Shown in pieces: positions 47,576 through 57,887 of a DNA stretch of 64,000 nt (position 1 is its first letter; every line of letters starts with the position of its first letter). Origin of the DNA: Margaritispora aquatica (taxonomy: Eukaryota > Ascomycota > Leotiomycetes > Helotiales > Discinellaceae). The DNA lies in the NCBI GenBank assembly GCA_007644065.1, contig VJWN01000014.1:1-64000 (forward strand), written 5' to 3'. A program made the translations under genes and the position numbers. The notes below the pieces were generated by a model that was given only the letters and a program-made list of their open reading frames with translations, was not told the DNA's origin and made no database searches.

Positions 47576-48164
47576 ATAGATTATAGTACTTCTAGTAGCC
47601 GTTATTAACATTAAAAGAGCTCTATGTTTAGCTAACATCGTAGCTTCGTTATATAACAAACATCGGTTATGGATACCTCAAACATTTGCTAGAACAACTT
47701 GCCTTAAAAGGAGGGTTGTACATGACAACGATGACAGATCATTTATGGAAAACCAGGCAATATACAGCCTTAAATGCTAGATTAGGCATTCAAAACATCT
47801 ACATGAGTAACTTTCAGGTAGTATAAATATGCTCAGGCAGCAGCAGATCTATTTGGAGATATAATGATGACTAAGCGAGAAACAACTTGGAAAACCCCGC
47901 TCCACCCACGCTGACCTCCAGAATCATTCAATGTGTTAGGACCAGAGTGTGTTTCATGTGGTAGTCTCAAATCAAACTGTCCAATTCTCTCTGAGAGTTC
48001 CTATACCACAACGTGTTAAGTTGAAGCTAGGTGTTGCTAACTACCCTACGAAGAAATTAAGGCAACAGCCGAGAAGGGGATGACAATTCTCAATTAAACT
48101 TGAAGACTTACGCTCTGTTCTTCGTTTTATTATTTCATAGATATTCTATCTAAAAGAATCAATC
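47576..48164. other. Intergenic, promoter of the next gene
   Basis: AT-rich after the orphan ORF. No gene seen. Confidence 0.4.
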
Positions 48165-49643
48165 ATGAAACTTGGTATTCTCATCTTCTTGCTCTCCCCT
48201 ACGATGGCATTTCCTGGCATCTCGTCCATCCAAACCTGGCTGGCTAGCTTTCAACAGCCTATCCAAAATTTCATTGATAATCCACTTCGTAAATCAACAA
48301 TACCACTATTTATTCTCGACACAAGACATCCATGGATTATCTCAAATCAACGAAAGCTCGAAAGACTTCCTAATGCAGAGGCATTTCTATGCAGCCTCCC
48401 AGAATCGAAAGAAGCAGATATCGTAGAAGTTGAACAAGATCTAGAGATCCCAGATGATCTTTTCGACACCTTGTTTGTTGATAACAATCGTGTTGGGACT
48501 TCGCGTCCTGGCTGGCCAAATGCTCTTGAGAGACTGAGCGAAATGAAGAAGTGCCCACGAGCACTCAAACAAGTCAAAACACTTCAAGTCAACGTCTACG
48601 TGTACGAAGGGCCGCACACAGATCAGGTATTGAGACTTCTAGAGCCAGCAAAGCCGCCAGAGCACCTCATAGCACTTTTCGGTGATGTCCTCGAAGCAAT
48701 GACCAGCCTAAAAACACTACGATGGAACATCCGCAAAGAGGACACTGATCTCTTTGGAACGGCATTCACGTCTCGAAACTTGACTCTTCCCTCAATCACA
48801 CATCTTGAGCCTGGCCCTTCAAGCCAGTATCTCGTCGGCATGTGTGCGAATCTTGTCACGCTGAAGAATGGCGGTAGCTATTCCTGGTTTCATGGCTACA
48901 TGCCAGATGATCGTGATTGGGGGTTGATGTTCATACAGTCTGCGGCGTTGGCGCCCAAGTTGAAAGAATTCTCTATGGAAGGTGGGCATAGAGGATGGAG
49001 TAGTTCTTATGTCTCGGGTGAGTGCTGTCCACATCAAGTTATGAATCAAAACTGACTCATTTCAGAAGTTGTAAAGGCGATTCCACAATTGGAAAAACTT
49101 GGCATCAAGGGCCAATTGGGTCGGGACTATGGCTATGGCGGATTCGACCAAAGAAATAATGGTGTTATGTTGAAAGTGAGATCTCCGACTCTTTCAATTT
49201 CGAAAGTACCTTAGATACTGACACATCCGTACCAGGCAATTTTGAAGCTTCTGGAGCCACTGGAAAATCTCACTCATGTTGACTTCTCTAGCTCCTCAAA
49301 ATTAGCAGTCGGTTTTGATGGTGGCCCTGGATGTGGGAATGTTTACATGGGTCGAGGAGGTCAATTGTATGCTCGGCAGGTCACACGACAGGGCATTGAG
49401 GCAACCGAAAGAGCTGGTGATATCATCGTCGCAAACTTGCCAGCCTTGAAGAGCTTCACAATAGGTAGTCGCCAGCCAAACATTACATTCGTTGATGGTA
49501 AGATGGTGAATGCGACTTGGCCTTGGACTGGAAGGATGAAAGCGTGGCTTTTAGAAGTGGTTCCGTTGGGTTCTGAATTTGAGGAGGACGGGTCGCCAGA
49601 CTACGAGGAGGAAGACTTTTCGGTATCTGGATCAGAAGAATGA
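48165..49643 (+). CDS. Secreted protein of unknown function, repeat-like
   Basis: Exons 48165..49017, 49066..49175 and 49236..49643 give 456 residues in frame, with clean GTGAGT/GTGAGA donors. The N-terminus MKLGILIFLLSPTMAFPG is a signal peptide. The body has loosely spaced leucine-rich stretches (ALKQVKTLQVNVYVYEG, EAMTSLKTLRWNIRKED, LAPKLKEFSMEGGHRGW, LKLLEPLENLTHVDFSSSS) that resemble the solenoid part of fungal F-box/LRR-like proteins. The C-terminus is strongly acidic (EEDGSPDYEEEDFS). Such a solenoid behind a secretion signal is unusual; a role outside the cell or in the ER is possible but not shown. Confidence 0.7.
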
Positions 49644-49779
49644 TGAATGTTTAGGTTTTATATGAACATCGAGAATTGGCGACCCTACAGATGGATTTCA
49701 AATCAGACCCTGTTGCTCAAAGAATGTTGGGAACTTGTTCGTATAGATCGATTTTTGCTAGGTTTCTTGATAGTAAATA

Positions 49780-51825
49780 TTACAATAGCGATTCAATTCC
49801 CTTCGCATTACTTGTCCACAAAGACACTGCGCTGAGTTGAATATCTCGCTCTTTACTTATACTCGCTCGCTTAGTCTCTCCCAATGCCACAATGTTTTCA
49901 ATCCTCCTCCCCAGTCGTAGCCGGATCCAACCTGGTACCTCCTCATTCATCATCTCACTTGAACCAAATCTTCCGCTTCGCCACCACTCACCACTGCCAT
50001 CGCCTGTCCAATTCATCTCCATCGCATTCTGTCCCTTCGATAGTTCATCTATTATATCGTCGCCACTCACAGCGCTCGCAAGCACCACACAAGTCATGTC
50101 CGTGAAATCCCACTTCGGCAGGTTCTTCCAAGCTTTCGTCCTCCATGCCTCCACCATTACCGCGATAAGCAGTAACAAACAAACTGCCGAGATTGGCATC
50201 ACATACCTCGCTTCGCCCAAGCGGACAGCTTTGATGACAAGCTGTGCATTTGTCGTTGAAAAGTCACCAGCAGTGCCATTTGGCGTTTGGAGAAACAACT
50301 GGCTGCTTCCGATAGCCAATAGTAGCTCATCAATCATCGCAGAGAAGGAGTCTCCAAGTCCATCCATATTATTAGAAGCAGTGGCAATGTTTGCCATGAG
50401 CGCATCACCAATAACAGATGTGTAAAGTGTTGTACTTATCATACCCAGATAATTGAGCTGGCGTATGACATTCTGAGAAAGTCCGGTGCTTGGATCAAAG
50501 AACGACTTGTCAACAACAGCAGAGGTTGCACTGACTGTGATAGTTTTATTTAGGACATCGACAGCGACAGCAAACTTGGTTGGCTTGAAAGACACTTCAC
50601 ATTGTGTGCCGTTTAAAGGGAGATAGTTGTTTCCAGCAGTAATCAGGATGAGATGACGGCCATAATATGACTTTGCAGCCATAGCAACAATGTCTTTATC
50701 TCCCTTGAGTCCAACCACCGAGTAGAAGTCATAGGGGTGCTCCGTGCCACCATTTGGGAATTGACCGATCGCATAATAGACATTCGGAATGCCATTTACT
50801 GGCTTTCCAGGCTGGATTTCCTGCAGATGCCAGTTCAAGGTCGCGTTATGAAAGCACTTAACCGATGCGAGGTACCCAGGTTCGGTATAGTTGTAGCGAA
50901 GCAGAGTCTGGCCTTGAACGATGCCATCGACGAGTCCGACAGAAGAGCCCACTCCGTACGATCGTCCATTATACGAGTAGTGGCTGTTGTCTGCTTTCGA
51001 ATGGGTACGGTTGAGATCTCCGGATGCTTCAGCGGCTCGGCTGATGAGCTCGCTTTGGCTCGTGACCACTGGGCAGTCACTGAACACACCCTTTGTGTCA
51101 GATAGGATGGTGCAGCCACTCCTTGAGTTTTTGGTATTGTTCGCCCAAGTCATGTTGGTCATTGGAGAATACCGGGGTATCTTGAGACCATCAACTGCAG
51201 TGACGGTAGTGTCTGTCAAGATGGGTGTCAAGGTACCAGTCCATAGGATATTTGGAATCGCAAAGAGCAAGACCATGATCAAAGACGCCGTGGACATGAC
51301 TTTCGAGACGCCGGTGACAAACCGAGTGCTAGTTATTGCCCCAATGAATTTGATGGTGTTGAGACTCAGAGGATGCCGCAAGAGATAGATTCGTGTCGCT
51401 AAGTTCAATAAAGTGGTAGCTGTGTAAATATTGAGCCAAGCAAGGAGTGCGGATATGATGGAGACTATGATTTGGGCCGTCGCACGATTCTGTACCACAA
51501 ATGACAGTAAAGGGCCAGTTGGTCGTTCATCTCGAATCGTTGTCATCAGCAAGTAGATGCCTATTGCCAGAGGAACAAGGGTAGCCGAGACGATGAGAAA
51601 CTGATCGAGACCACGGGATTTCCATGGCGAGAAAGGTCCTGTTGAGTGTTTTGACGAAGCTTTTGAGAAGAGGGGGGTATTGGTGTCATGTATATTGTTT
51701 GATGGAGTGGAGTTCGAATGGTAGGACAAATCTTGCAATGCATTATTATCTCGGTTGTTGTCTTCTCTGTAGTCAAGATGATTGTAGGCAGTTGAAGGTT
51801 GGAACCTCGAGGACCATGATTCCAT
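49780..51825 (-). CDS. Fungal multi-pass membrane protein of unknown function
   Basis: Single exon, 681 codons, ATG at 51825. The N-terminal 75 residues are hydrophilic and Asn-rich. Three to four membrane helices follow in the first 200 residues (FLIVSATLVPLAIGIYLL, AQIIVSIISALLAWLNIY, SLIMVLLFAIPNILW). A long, N-glycosylation-rich outside domain covers about 210-535 (NMTWANNT, CHNATL-like segments, NGTQCEV). One more helix lies near 545-565 (YVMPISAVCLLLLIAVMV), then a cytoplasmic tail. This layout is common among fungal orphan membrane proteins near DUF3176-type families. The function is unknown. It overlaps nothing and faces the CFEM gene in the same direction. Confidence 0.75.
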   Translation of the reverse strand: MESWSSRFQPSTAYNHLDYREDNNRDNNALQDLSYHSNSTPSNNIHDTNTPLFSKASSKHSTGPFSPWKSRGLDQFLIVSATLVPLAIGIYLLMTTIRDERPTGPLLSFVVQNRATAQIIVSIISALLAWLNIYTATTLLNLATRIYLLRHPLSLNTIKFIGAITSTRFVTGVSKVMSTASLIMVLLFAIPNILWTGTLTPILTDTTVTAVDGLKIPRYSPMTNMTWANNTKNSRSGCTILSDTKGVFSDCPVVTSQSELISRAAEASGDLNRTHSKADNSHYSYNGRSYGVGSSVGLVDGIVQGQTLLRYNYTEPGYLASVKCFHNATLNWHLQEIQPGKPVNGIPNVYYAIGQFPNGGTEHPYDFYSVVGLKGDKDIVAMAAKSYYGRHLILITAGNNYLPLNGTQCEVSFKPTKFAVAVDVLNKTITVSATSAVVDKSFFDPSTGLSQNVIRQLNYLGMISTTLYTSVIGDALMANIATASNNMDGLGDSFSAMIDELLLAIGSSQLFLQTPNGTAGDFSTTNAQLVIKAVRLGEARYVMPISAVCLLLLIAVMVEAWRTKAWKNLPKWDFTDMTCVVLASAVSGDDIIDELSKGQNAMEMNWTGDGSGEWWRSGRFGSSEMMNEEVPGWIRLRLGRRIENIVALGETKRASISKERDIQLSAVSLWTSNAKGIESLL

Positions 51826-52370
51826 TATCCTAATACCCGTTTGTGGGATTTCGATGACAGTGGTGTGTTGGTATTAGTCGACTTGAACAGAAAGAATGTC
51901 ACTCCATGAATATACAATGATACAAAAACGCTCTAAAAAGTAACAAACAAACGATGGTATGGAGATGTAGAATCTGAAGGTACAGTTTCTCTACTGAAGG
52001 ATTGCGGGTGTTTTGTTCTGAAAATGCTTCTAGGGGCGATTTTAGTGTTCTATCGCGTGGCGCAGTAGCTCGACACTCGATTTTTTGTAGAACTTCAGGC
52101 ATCCTTGTACCTATCAAACTCAAACCTCTCACCGTGAACTAGTATAATGATTTGCTGAGAGCGTTACTTGACGAGTGCCACCTCTTACCGCCGGGTAATT
52201 AGTGTGTTTCGCAGTGGTCATGTCTCAAATCCTGTGTCATTCAACTACAGAGCCCCAGGGGCAGAAACATTTGACGCAATATGATTATATTGAAAGTCGA
52301 AAAAAGGTTTTAAATTATATACTTATTGTAATATTAACATCCAGCAACGAAAGTGCCTGTGTACCTTAGT
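51826..52370. other. Intergenic
   Basis: Promoter side of the membrane protein and the 3' end of the CFEM gene. No gene seen; AT-rich at 52260-52340. Confidence 0.4.
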
Positions 52371-54145
52371 CTATCCGTTCCCACTACCGCTTGCACCACC
52401 CGGATTTGCCCCGCTTCCCCTTTTCCTCGCTTCGATCCCTCGCCTTAATTCTTTCTCTCTCACTTCCAAACTTTGCATCCTCCTCAATCTATCCTTTTCC
52501 TCCTGCACTCTCGCCATTTCTGCCTCCATTTCTTGCAGTTCGCGGTCCTCCTCTTGTTGGCTTTTTGCTGGACCTGGTGCGGGATATACTGCTGTGAAAG
52601 CACTCTCTGCAGGTGTAGTTTCCCACGGCGCCGGGAAATGAGAAGTTACAGGTGCCGCCAGGCTTGTTGAGGGACTAAGTGGCTTCCGCATCACAGCTGG
52701 AGGAGGCGAACGTGGCATTTCTGGAGGCGGTTCGTGCGTGATAGCAGTAGCACCAATTAGCTCATATCTTGGTGATGTTGGCTGAGTGTTCTCGGGAAGC
52801 TCATAAGGTCGGAAAGCACCTGCTTGTGTCTTTGTGTCGCCTTTCAGTTCTGCTATCTTTGTCTCGCCTCCTTGTTGGCGATCTAGCTCGTGTATTTGGT
52901 TTCCCGCAGTCTCGGCAACTTTCTTCTCCCTGTTTGCTATGTATGCGCCTGATTCCAGCTCGTTTCTTGATGAAGTCTCCTCCGTCAATTCAGGTATGCG
53001 ATTTGTGTCATCAACAGCCGCGCGCTGTTTGCGACGACGCATAAAAAAGAAAACCAAAGCCCCGATCAGGAGAAGAACCAGAGGAATTGCGACACCTAGG
53101 CCGATCTTTGCGCCCATTGACATGCCAGACTCTGTCGTTGGTTCGGGAGTCGGTGCCGGTGTTATTGTTGGTGTTGGTGTCGCAGTTCCCGTGAAACCCA
53201 CTTCAACAGTCATAGCCGTGAGTCCTGTGAAAGTTGAAGTGTAAGGAGTCAGTCCAGATGACAGAGATGTGAATCTCGTGGTGGCAGATAGCCTTGTGCT
53301 CGTCGGACTAGTTGTAGGTGACGTGGTTGGAGTGGTTGTCAGAGTGCTCGATGTGCGTGATGTCGATGTCGTTCTAGTTGTTGTGGTCCCGAGATATACA
53401 ACGCCTGTCCCGGTTCCATTGGAGTATGATTGTCGAGGATACAAGGCCAGGGTCTTCAGCATGAACTCCGGTAGATGTGCATGTTCTTCGACAGCGTCGC
53501 AAACTTCGAGCATCTGTGCAGGAAACCCTTAAACTTTCATCAGCGCACTGTGAGATAATAATTAAATGTTTACGCCTTACAGAAGAGACTTGCGCCATTC
53601 GCGCATAGATTCACACATTCACTGAACAATTCTGGATCCGCAGCCTCCGAATTCGAGCCTTCTGGTAGATCTCTCCTCGATTCGCGCACCTCTTTTCTTT
53701 GTGGTTCTATCTCCTCAACCTTACTGAACCTCGTAATCTTGACGACATTGCCATCGTCATCTATGATCTCTATCTCCTCTTCCTGGAGTTTGAGTTCAGC
53801 GATATCTTCCGAGAAATCTTGATCTGGTTCTGGTTCAAGTCGCTCGAATTCCCTACAAAGACAAGCATAATCCGTATGCGCGCAACCGAGAGTGTCGATT
53901 CGTTGGAAGATGCACTTTTTCTGTCGCAAAGTTAGATCAGGATACCATGAGTAAATTAAGGTTCTTACAACGCAGACGGGTATTTGAGCCAACAGGCCAT
54001 CGACCCTCGTACCCGTACTCACAACCACAGGCGGCGGTCTCCATATCCCATCAACAGCCTCTTGGTACAATACGCAAGCTGTCAAAAGAAATGTCAGTAG
54101 CCCGACCAGCACGACGTACGCAGCTCTACGATTATCGTCTTTCAT
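52371..54145 (-). CDS. CFEM-domain single-pass membrane protein
   Basis: Exons 54145..53969, 53920..53581 and 53527..52371 give 557 residues. A signal or anchor helix at about 10-24 is followed by a CFEM domain whose eight cysteines are all present: Cys58, 62, 72, 79, 81, 161, 165 and 182. The first intron (48 nt) must be removed to give PVCVKKCIFQ. Between the fifth and sixth Cys lies an acidic, charged insert of about 79 residues, far longer than usual. A Thr/Ser-rich stalk (about 215-305) leads to a membrane helix at about 311-335 and a Pro/Glu-rich cytoplasmic tail ending in a coiled coil (about 500-545). CFEM proteins bind haem or act at the cell surface; here a surface sensor or adhesin is inferred. 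Confidence 0.85.
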
Positions 54146-54825
54146 GATGGCATGTTTTAGAGGTAAATGAAACAACAACAATCATGAAGGTGCGATAGCT
54201 CATCTTATTGTAAATCGGCGGCTGAAACATGGGATTGCGGGCAGTATCCCATTGGGAACATTGGGAGCGAGCTGAAGATGTGATGCAGCTTCTCATTGGT
54301 GATTTCATCTCAATTGGGAAGCATGTTCGTGGCTTGGGCTTTATCGAGTGGTTGAACGCAGATAGTGGAGGGTGGGCTCAAAAGGAGGGGTTATTATTTG
54401 CTGGGGTGTCTTACATTCTGCCACTCTGCCACTAAGGAAGAGTATAAGCCACGATTAATATATATATAGTTTATTCCTTGGGCAGACTTTGGTTGTTTTG
54501 TTGAATCTGTATCTTCTCCATGATACAACAGTGATGCAGTTGTCCTAATGGATTGCTGAAGTAGCTCATAGATCATCTCAATGCTTCCTACCTTTCACTT
54601 CGCAAGTGAGGCAATGAGAATAGGAAGTCATACAGTGGTGGGGCCTAACAACGAGCATTGGCAAGCATATAGAATAAATATTCAGTAAATGCTATTGATT
54701 CACCTATCCTGATTGATGAACCATCGGTCACTATACCCTCGATTATTGAAAGGATTGTACCCATGTTCTCTCTGATGACTCACAGTTAGCTCTCAAAACT
54801 TCTACAATTATCGTCTTTGAGCTGC
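54146..54825. other. Intergenic, CFEM promoter
   Basis: No gene supported. Short frames on both strands only. Confidence 0.4.
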
Positions 54826-55091
54826 TCTCAACCTCGTCGTTTTGTATGCTCTTCGAGTTTGCTTGGAATGGCTTCGGGGGCTTTAGGCAGGGCCTTGAGC
54901 GATACTGCATATCTCCATGACCTCGGCTGATGTGCTGTCGTCGTTAAGACTTTGTCAAACCACCCACATTGGTCGCAAGAGATGACCCATTTCGTCATGA
55001 CTGAGCACTGGCGACAGCAAATCTTGATTGCAAGCTTGGGTCGAAACGAGCTTCGCAAAGTCTGTTTTGATTGTAAGCACTCTTCGCACAC
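54826..55091 (-). other. Cys-rich coding segment, possible last exon of the upstream gene
   Basis: A minus-strand frame of about 87 codons with spaced cysteines (CEECLQSKQ, IKICCRQCSVMTKW, CDQCGWFDKVL) and a basic end (KLEEHTKRRG). It looks coding and could bind zinc. It lacks its own ATG at the open end, where a TGA stands a few codons upstream. It lies about 60 nt after the stop of the conserved protein encoded at 55147-56781, so it may be joined to it by an intron (donor GTGGGT at about 55159, acceptor GAAGAG near 55076), or it may begin at the internal ATG (MTKWVISCDQCGW). Confidence 0.4.
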
Positions 55092-55146
55092 ATTGTCGTA
55101 TCAACTCAAAAATCATTGAAGTCTGATGTATGATATACAACTCACC

Positions 55147-56781
55147 TTACAGACCCACAAATTCATCCTCGCTGCTCTCCTGCCATGTATCCCCATGCCC
55201 ACTGCAATCATTTCCTTTGACCCAAACCTCCCAGTCCTTCTCTTCAGGCCTTGCACACTCATCCCGGCTTACCATGAAAAGAGAACCAATTTTTCTTTTC
55301 AGTTTTCTCCACCTCAATTCACTTTCTTCCTTTGAGACCACAAACTTTACTCTGGCAGCAAACACAACGATGAAGGTGATGCGATGAAGTTGACTCAACG
55401 GAATCACTGAAATCTTAGCAAACATGAAGAAGAACTGAGCGAGCGAGCTGTTGCGAAGCATCGCATTTGGAAGAGGATTTTCGAATTCAAGGTACCCATT
55501 TGAAAGCTGAGGGATAAAAGTTATCATAGGTGTATTAAGTTGTTTTGCCAAACTGGCTGGCTTCACGGGTAGAGTGACAAGACTTTGCGAAGAGCTTGAA
55601 GATGCCTTCAGTGTCGTTCTTTTAGACGCAGTTGAGCCTAAAGGTTTGGGATTGTTGCCACTTGAGACGTTTCTAGGCAGAGGCTCGTACATGATGGCGT
55701 ATGGTCGACTCGACTTTCCCGTACCTGGTGAAAGGTCCAATTCAGACAGGCGTTCTGGAGAGCCACCGCTTCCATCGGTCATCCCTCTAGCGGGAGTTTG
55801 AGGCGCGCGTGGGCTCTTTTTTGAGCCTGAGTTTCTTGCCGCTGCAATTGCAGGTTTTGACACGAGAGCAATCGTCTTTGGTTTAACTGTATACCCTCTT
55901 GCTGATGTGTCAACAGCCTTTTTCTTCTTTTTCGACACGCTTCCTGATCCTCCCAGTCTCATACTTTCCTCGTTGTCTTTAGCAGTCAAGTTCTGGACTT
56001 TGTCGATCTTGTATTGTGCACTCTTGCTCTGAGGTGACGTGGAAGATTTTGATCTGAAATTGTGAGATGATCGTCTTTTTGAAAAAGGAGCAGCTTACTT
56101 TTTCTCGGATGGTACTTCGGCGTCTTCAGATTCGTATCTCTTTCTAACGCGCTTCCTCGTGGATGTAGGTTCCACTGGCGTACAATTCCTTCTGTCCATC
56201 TTAGAGTACTCATATATCAACGAGGATTGCGACGTGGATGCCGAGGCAGAACTCCGTTCTTCATCGGTTTCAGTATTTGATTCAACACTGCCTTCGTCCT
56301 CGTCTTCGGTGAACTCCATTTTGTACTTTTCCCTCAATTCTGCTATATGTTTTGCGGAATCGGCGCTTCGCTTGGTGTATGCTTGTCTGCACAGTATTTT
56401 AGCTAATATTTCGATGATTCTAGAAAACATTTAGCAATTAAAGCTCAACTAAGATAAGATAGAAGCTCACTGTGTCTCGTTCTGAGGAAATGTGAGCCAT
56501 CCAGCTTTCCTTGCCTCAGATGATCTTCTAAACAGATTCCCTTGATTCATAGACTGACTCAAGAATTCAGCTGCAGCTTTCATGGCTTCTTCAGACTGGT
56601 AATCAATTATATATCTGTCTTTAGGCATGTGATTTTTACGAAATGTCTGTGTTAGTGTTGCAAGCACTGAATAATGGCGTGGTTCGATTGATGAAGGGTG
56701 TGAGAATCCAAGTTCACTACAAAGCTCTTGTATCCTCAGTCGATAGACTGGTGTTGAGCTTTGATTTGACATGGTTTCCAT
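55147..56781 (-). CDS. Conserved fungal protein with basic/acidic linker and C-terminal domain
   Basis: Exons 56781..56471, 56419..56099 and 56053..55147 give 512 residues with the stop at 55147. The N-terminal 120 residues are a small helical domain (YRLRIQELCSELGFSHPSS, PKDRYIIDYQSEEAMKAAAE). A disordered linker follows, rich in Glu, Ser and Lys (EDEDEGSVESNTETDEERSS; RKRVRKRYESED; KKKKK), which suggests a nuclear protein. The C-terminal block (about 360-490) is globular (YLEFENPLPNAMLRNSSLAQ, ITFIVVFAARVKFVVSKEES, EEKDWEVWVKGND). I recall such proteins only as conserved and uncharacterised. The first ATG in frame was chosen; MSNQSS three codons later is an alternative. The downstream Cys-rich segment may belong to it. 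Confidence 0.65.
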
Positions 56782-57380
56782 CGTGCTTGAGGCAATATTT
56801 AATGATGAGATACACCGAGTACGAGTAAGCAAGAGAGAGGGCGCAACATTATATAAATTGACAAAATCCGGATGGGATGCAGTCGGACATCGGTCTTACT
56901 TTCATCATCATATTGACCACGTCATCTTTCTTTCTCTCACTTCATGATAGAAAGCTTAATGACCGAAGACCTTCAGATTTGGAAGGTCCGATCCCGTATC
57001 ACATGGATTTTATTGTTTTGAAGGTGAGACACCAGGTGAACTCGAGGGATAATCACGTTAGACACACGAGGTCACAGCGAGGAAAACTCAGACTGCTAGC
57101 CCTCTCATTTGTTGGGTGGAAGGTAGACGAGTAGGATCGTGCACATAAGGTTAGAAGTGGAACTGACTTGACGAAGTTTATATGTCTTGGCATCGACACT
57201 CGCTAAACTTTCACGGGAGAAACTCACAGATTTGGACGTTATTCTTGATGGAAGTTCGTCACGATGCAGGTTTATGATTGATAATCTCAATAGCTAGATA
57301 CACTGTTCATCTGTAAGGTATCTTCAGTATTACTCAATTTAGGCACTTGTTTACGTTAGCCTGCAATGTGCAGCCAGGGC
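56782..57380. other. Intergenic between the conserved protein and 5S rRNA
   Basis: No gene supported. It contains the upstream region of the conserved protein and the downstream side of the 5S gene. Confidence 0.4.
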
Positions 57381-57399
57381 AAAAAAAAAAATAGCAAAA
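57381..57399 (-). terminator. Pol III terminator of the 5S gene
   Basis: Read on the minus strand, the 5S 3' end is followed by five T, GCTA, then a run of eleven T, the usual termination signal for RNA polymerase III. Confidence 0.8.
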
Positions 57400-57518
57400 A
57401 CATACAACAGTAGGTATTCGCTGGTGGTCACCCACCCAACTACTAATCTACCGATCTGAGGCTTGTGTATGGCAGAGCGGACGGGATGCCCAATTCTCCT
57501 CAGTCTATGGTCGTATGT
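57400..57518 (-). rRNA. 5S ribosomal RNA
   Basis: On the minus strand a 119-nt segment starts ACATACGACCATAG and ends GTTGTATGT. Outer ends pair (ACATAC with GTATGT), and an inner pair CTGAGG/CCTCAG is perfect, so the fold is intact. The internal promoter region AGTTGGGTGGGTGACCACC and CAGCGAAT is as in other filamentous ascomycetes, where 5S genes are dispersed. A T-run follows. The middle helices differ from the Neurospora type that I remember. Confidence 0.9.
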
Positions 57519-57539
57519 GACGAGACAGGTCTTATTTTA

Positions 57540-57800
57540 TCTTATAATACTCTGTTAAAAGTTAGCTCAAAAGTGAAAAACCATTAGAAATTCCGCTATA
57601 TACAATATTTCAATAACTTTATTCATTATAACCACAAAACAGACTTGAAAATATTAAATAATTATTTAATATATGTTTGTAAATTTTAAATCTTTATAAT
57701 GCTTTGTTTTGTGATATTATATGAGAAATGTGACTGGGTAACTTTTATATACTCGTGATATCTTTTAAGCCAATTAAAGTTTAATTGTTTAGCCTCAGGG
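57540..57800. other. AT-rich block upstream of 5S rRNA
   Basis: About 260 bp of strongly AT-rich sequence (many TTTAATAT and TATAAT-like words), unlike its neighbours. It sits on the 5' side of the 5S gene and the 3' side of the esterase gene. No open frame. Confidence 0.5.
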
Positions 57801-57887
57801 AATAAAGATCATGAAATCAAATGTCATTAACAAGCTATATGGTGGGAAACGTTACAGCGTGTATGCTGGCAATCCCCAAACCTTAAA

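Noticed and set aside
56695..56705. GGTTCGATTGA, like a tRNA B box
   Set aside because: It lies inside the first exon of a protein gene and no acceptor stem is present.
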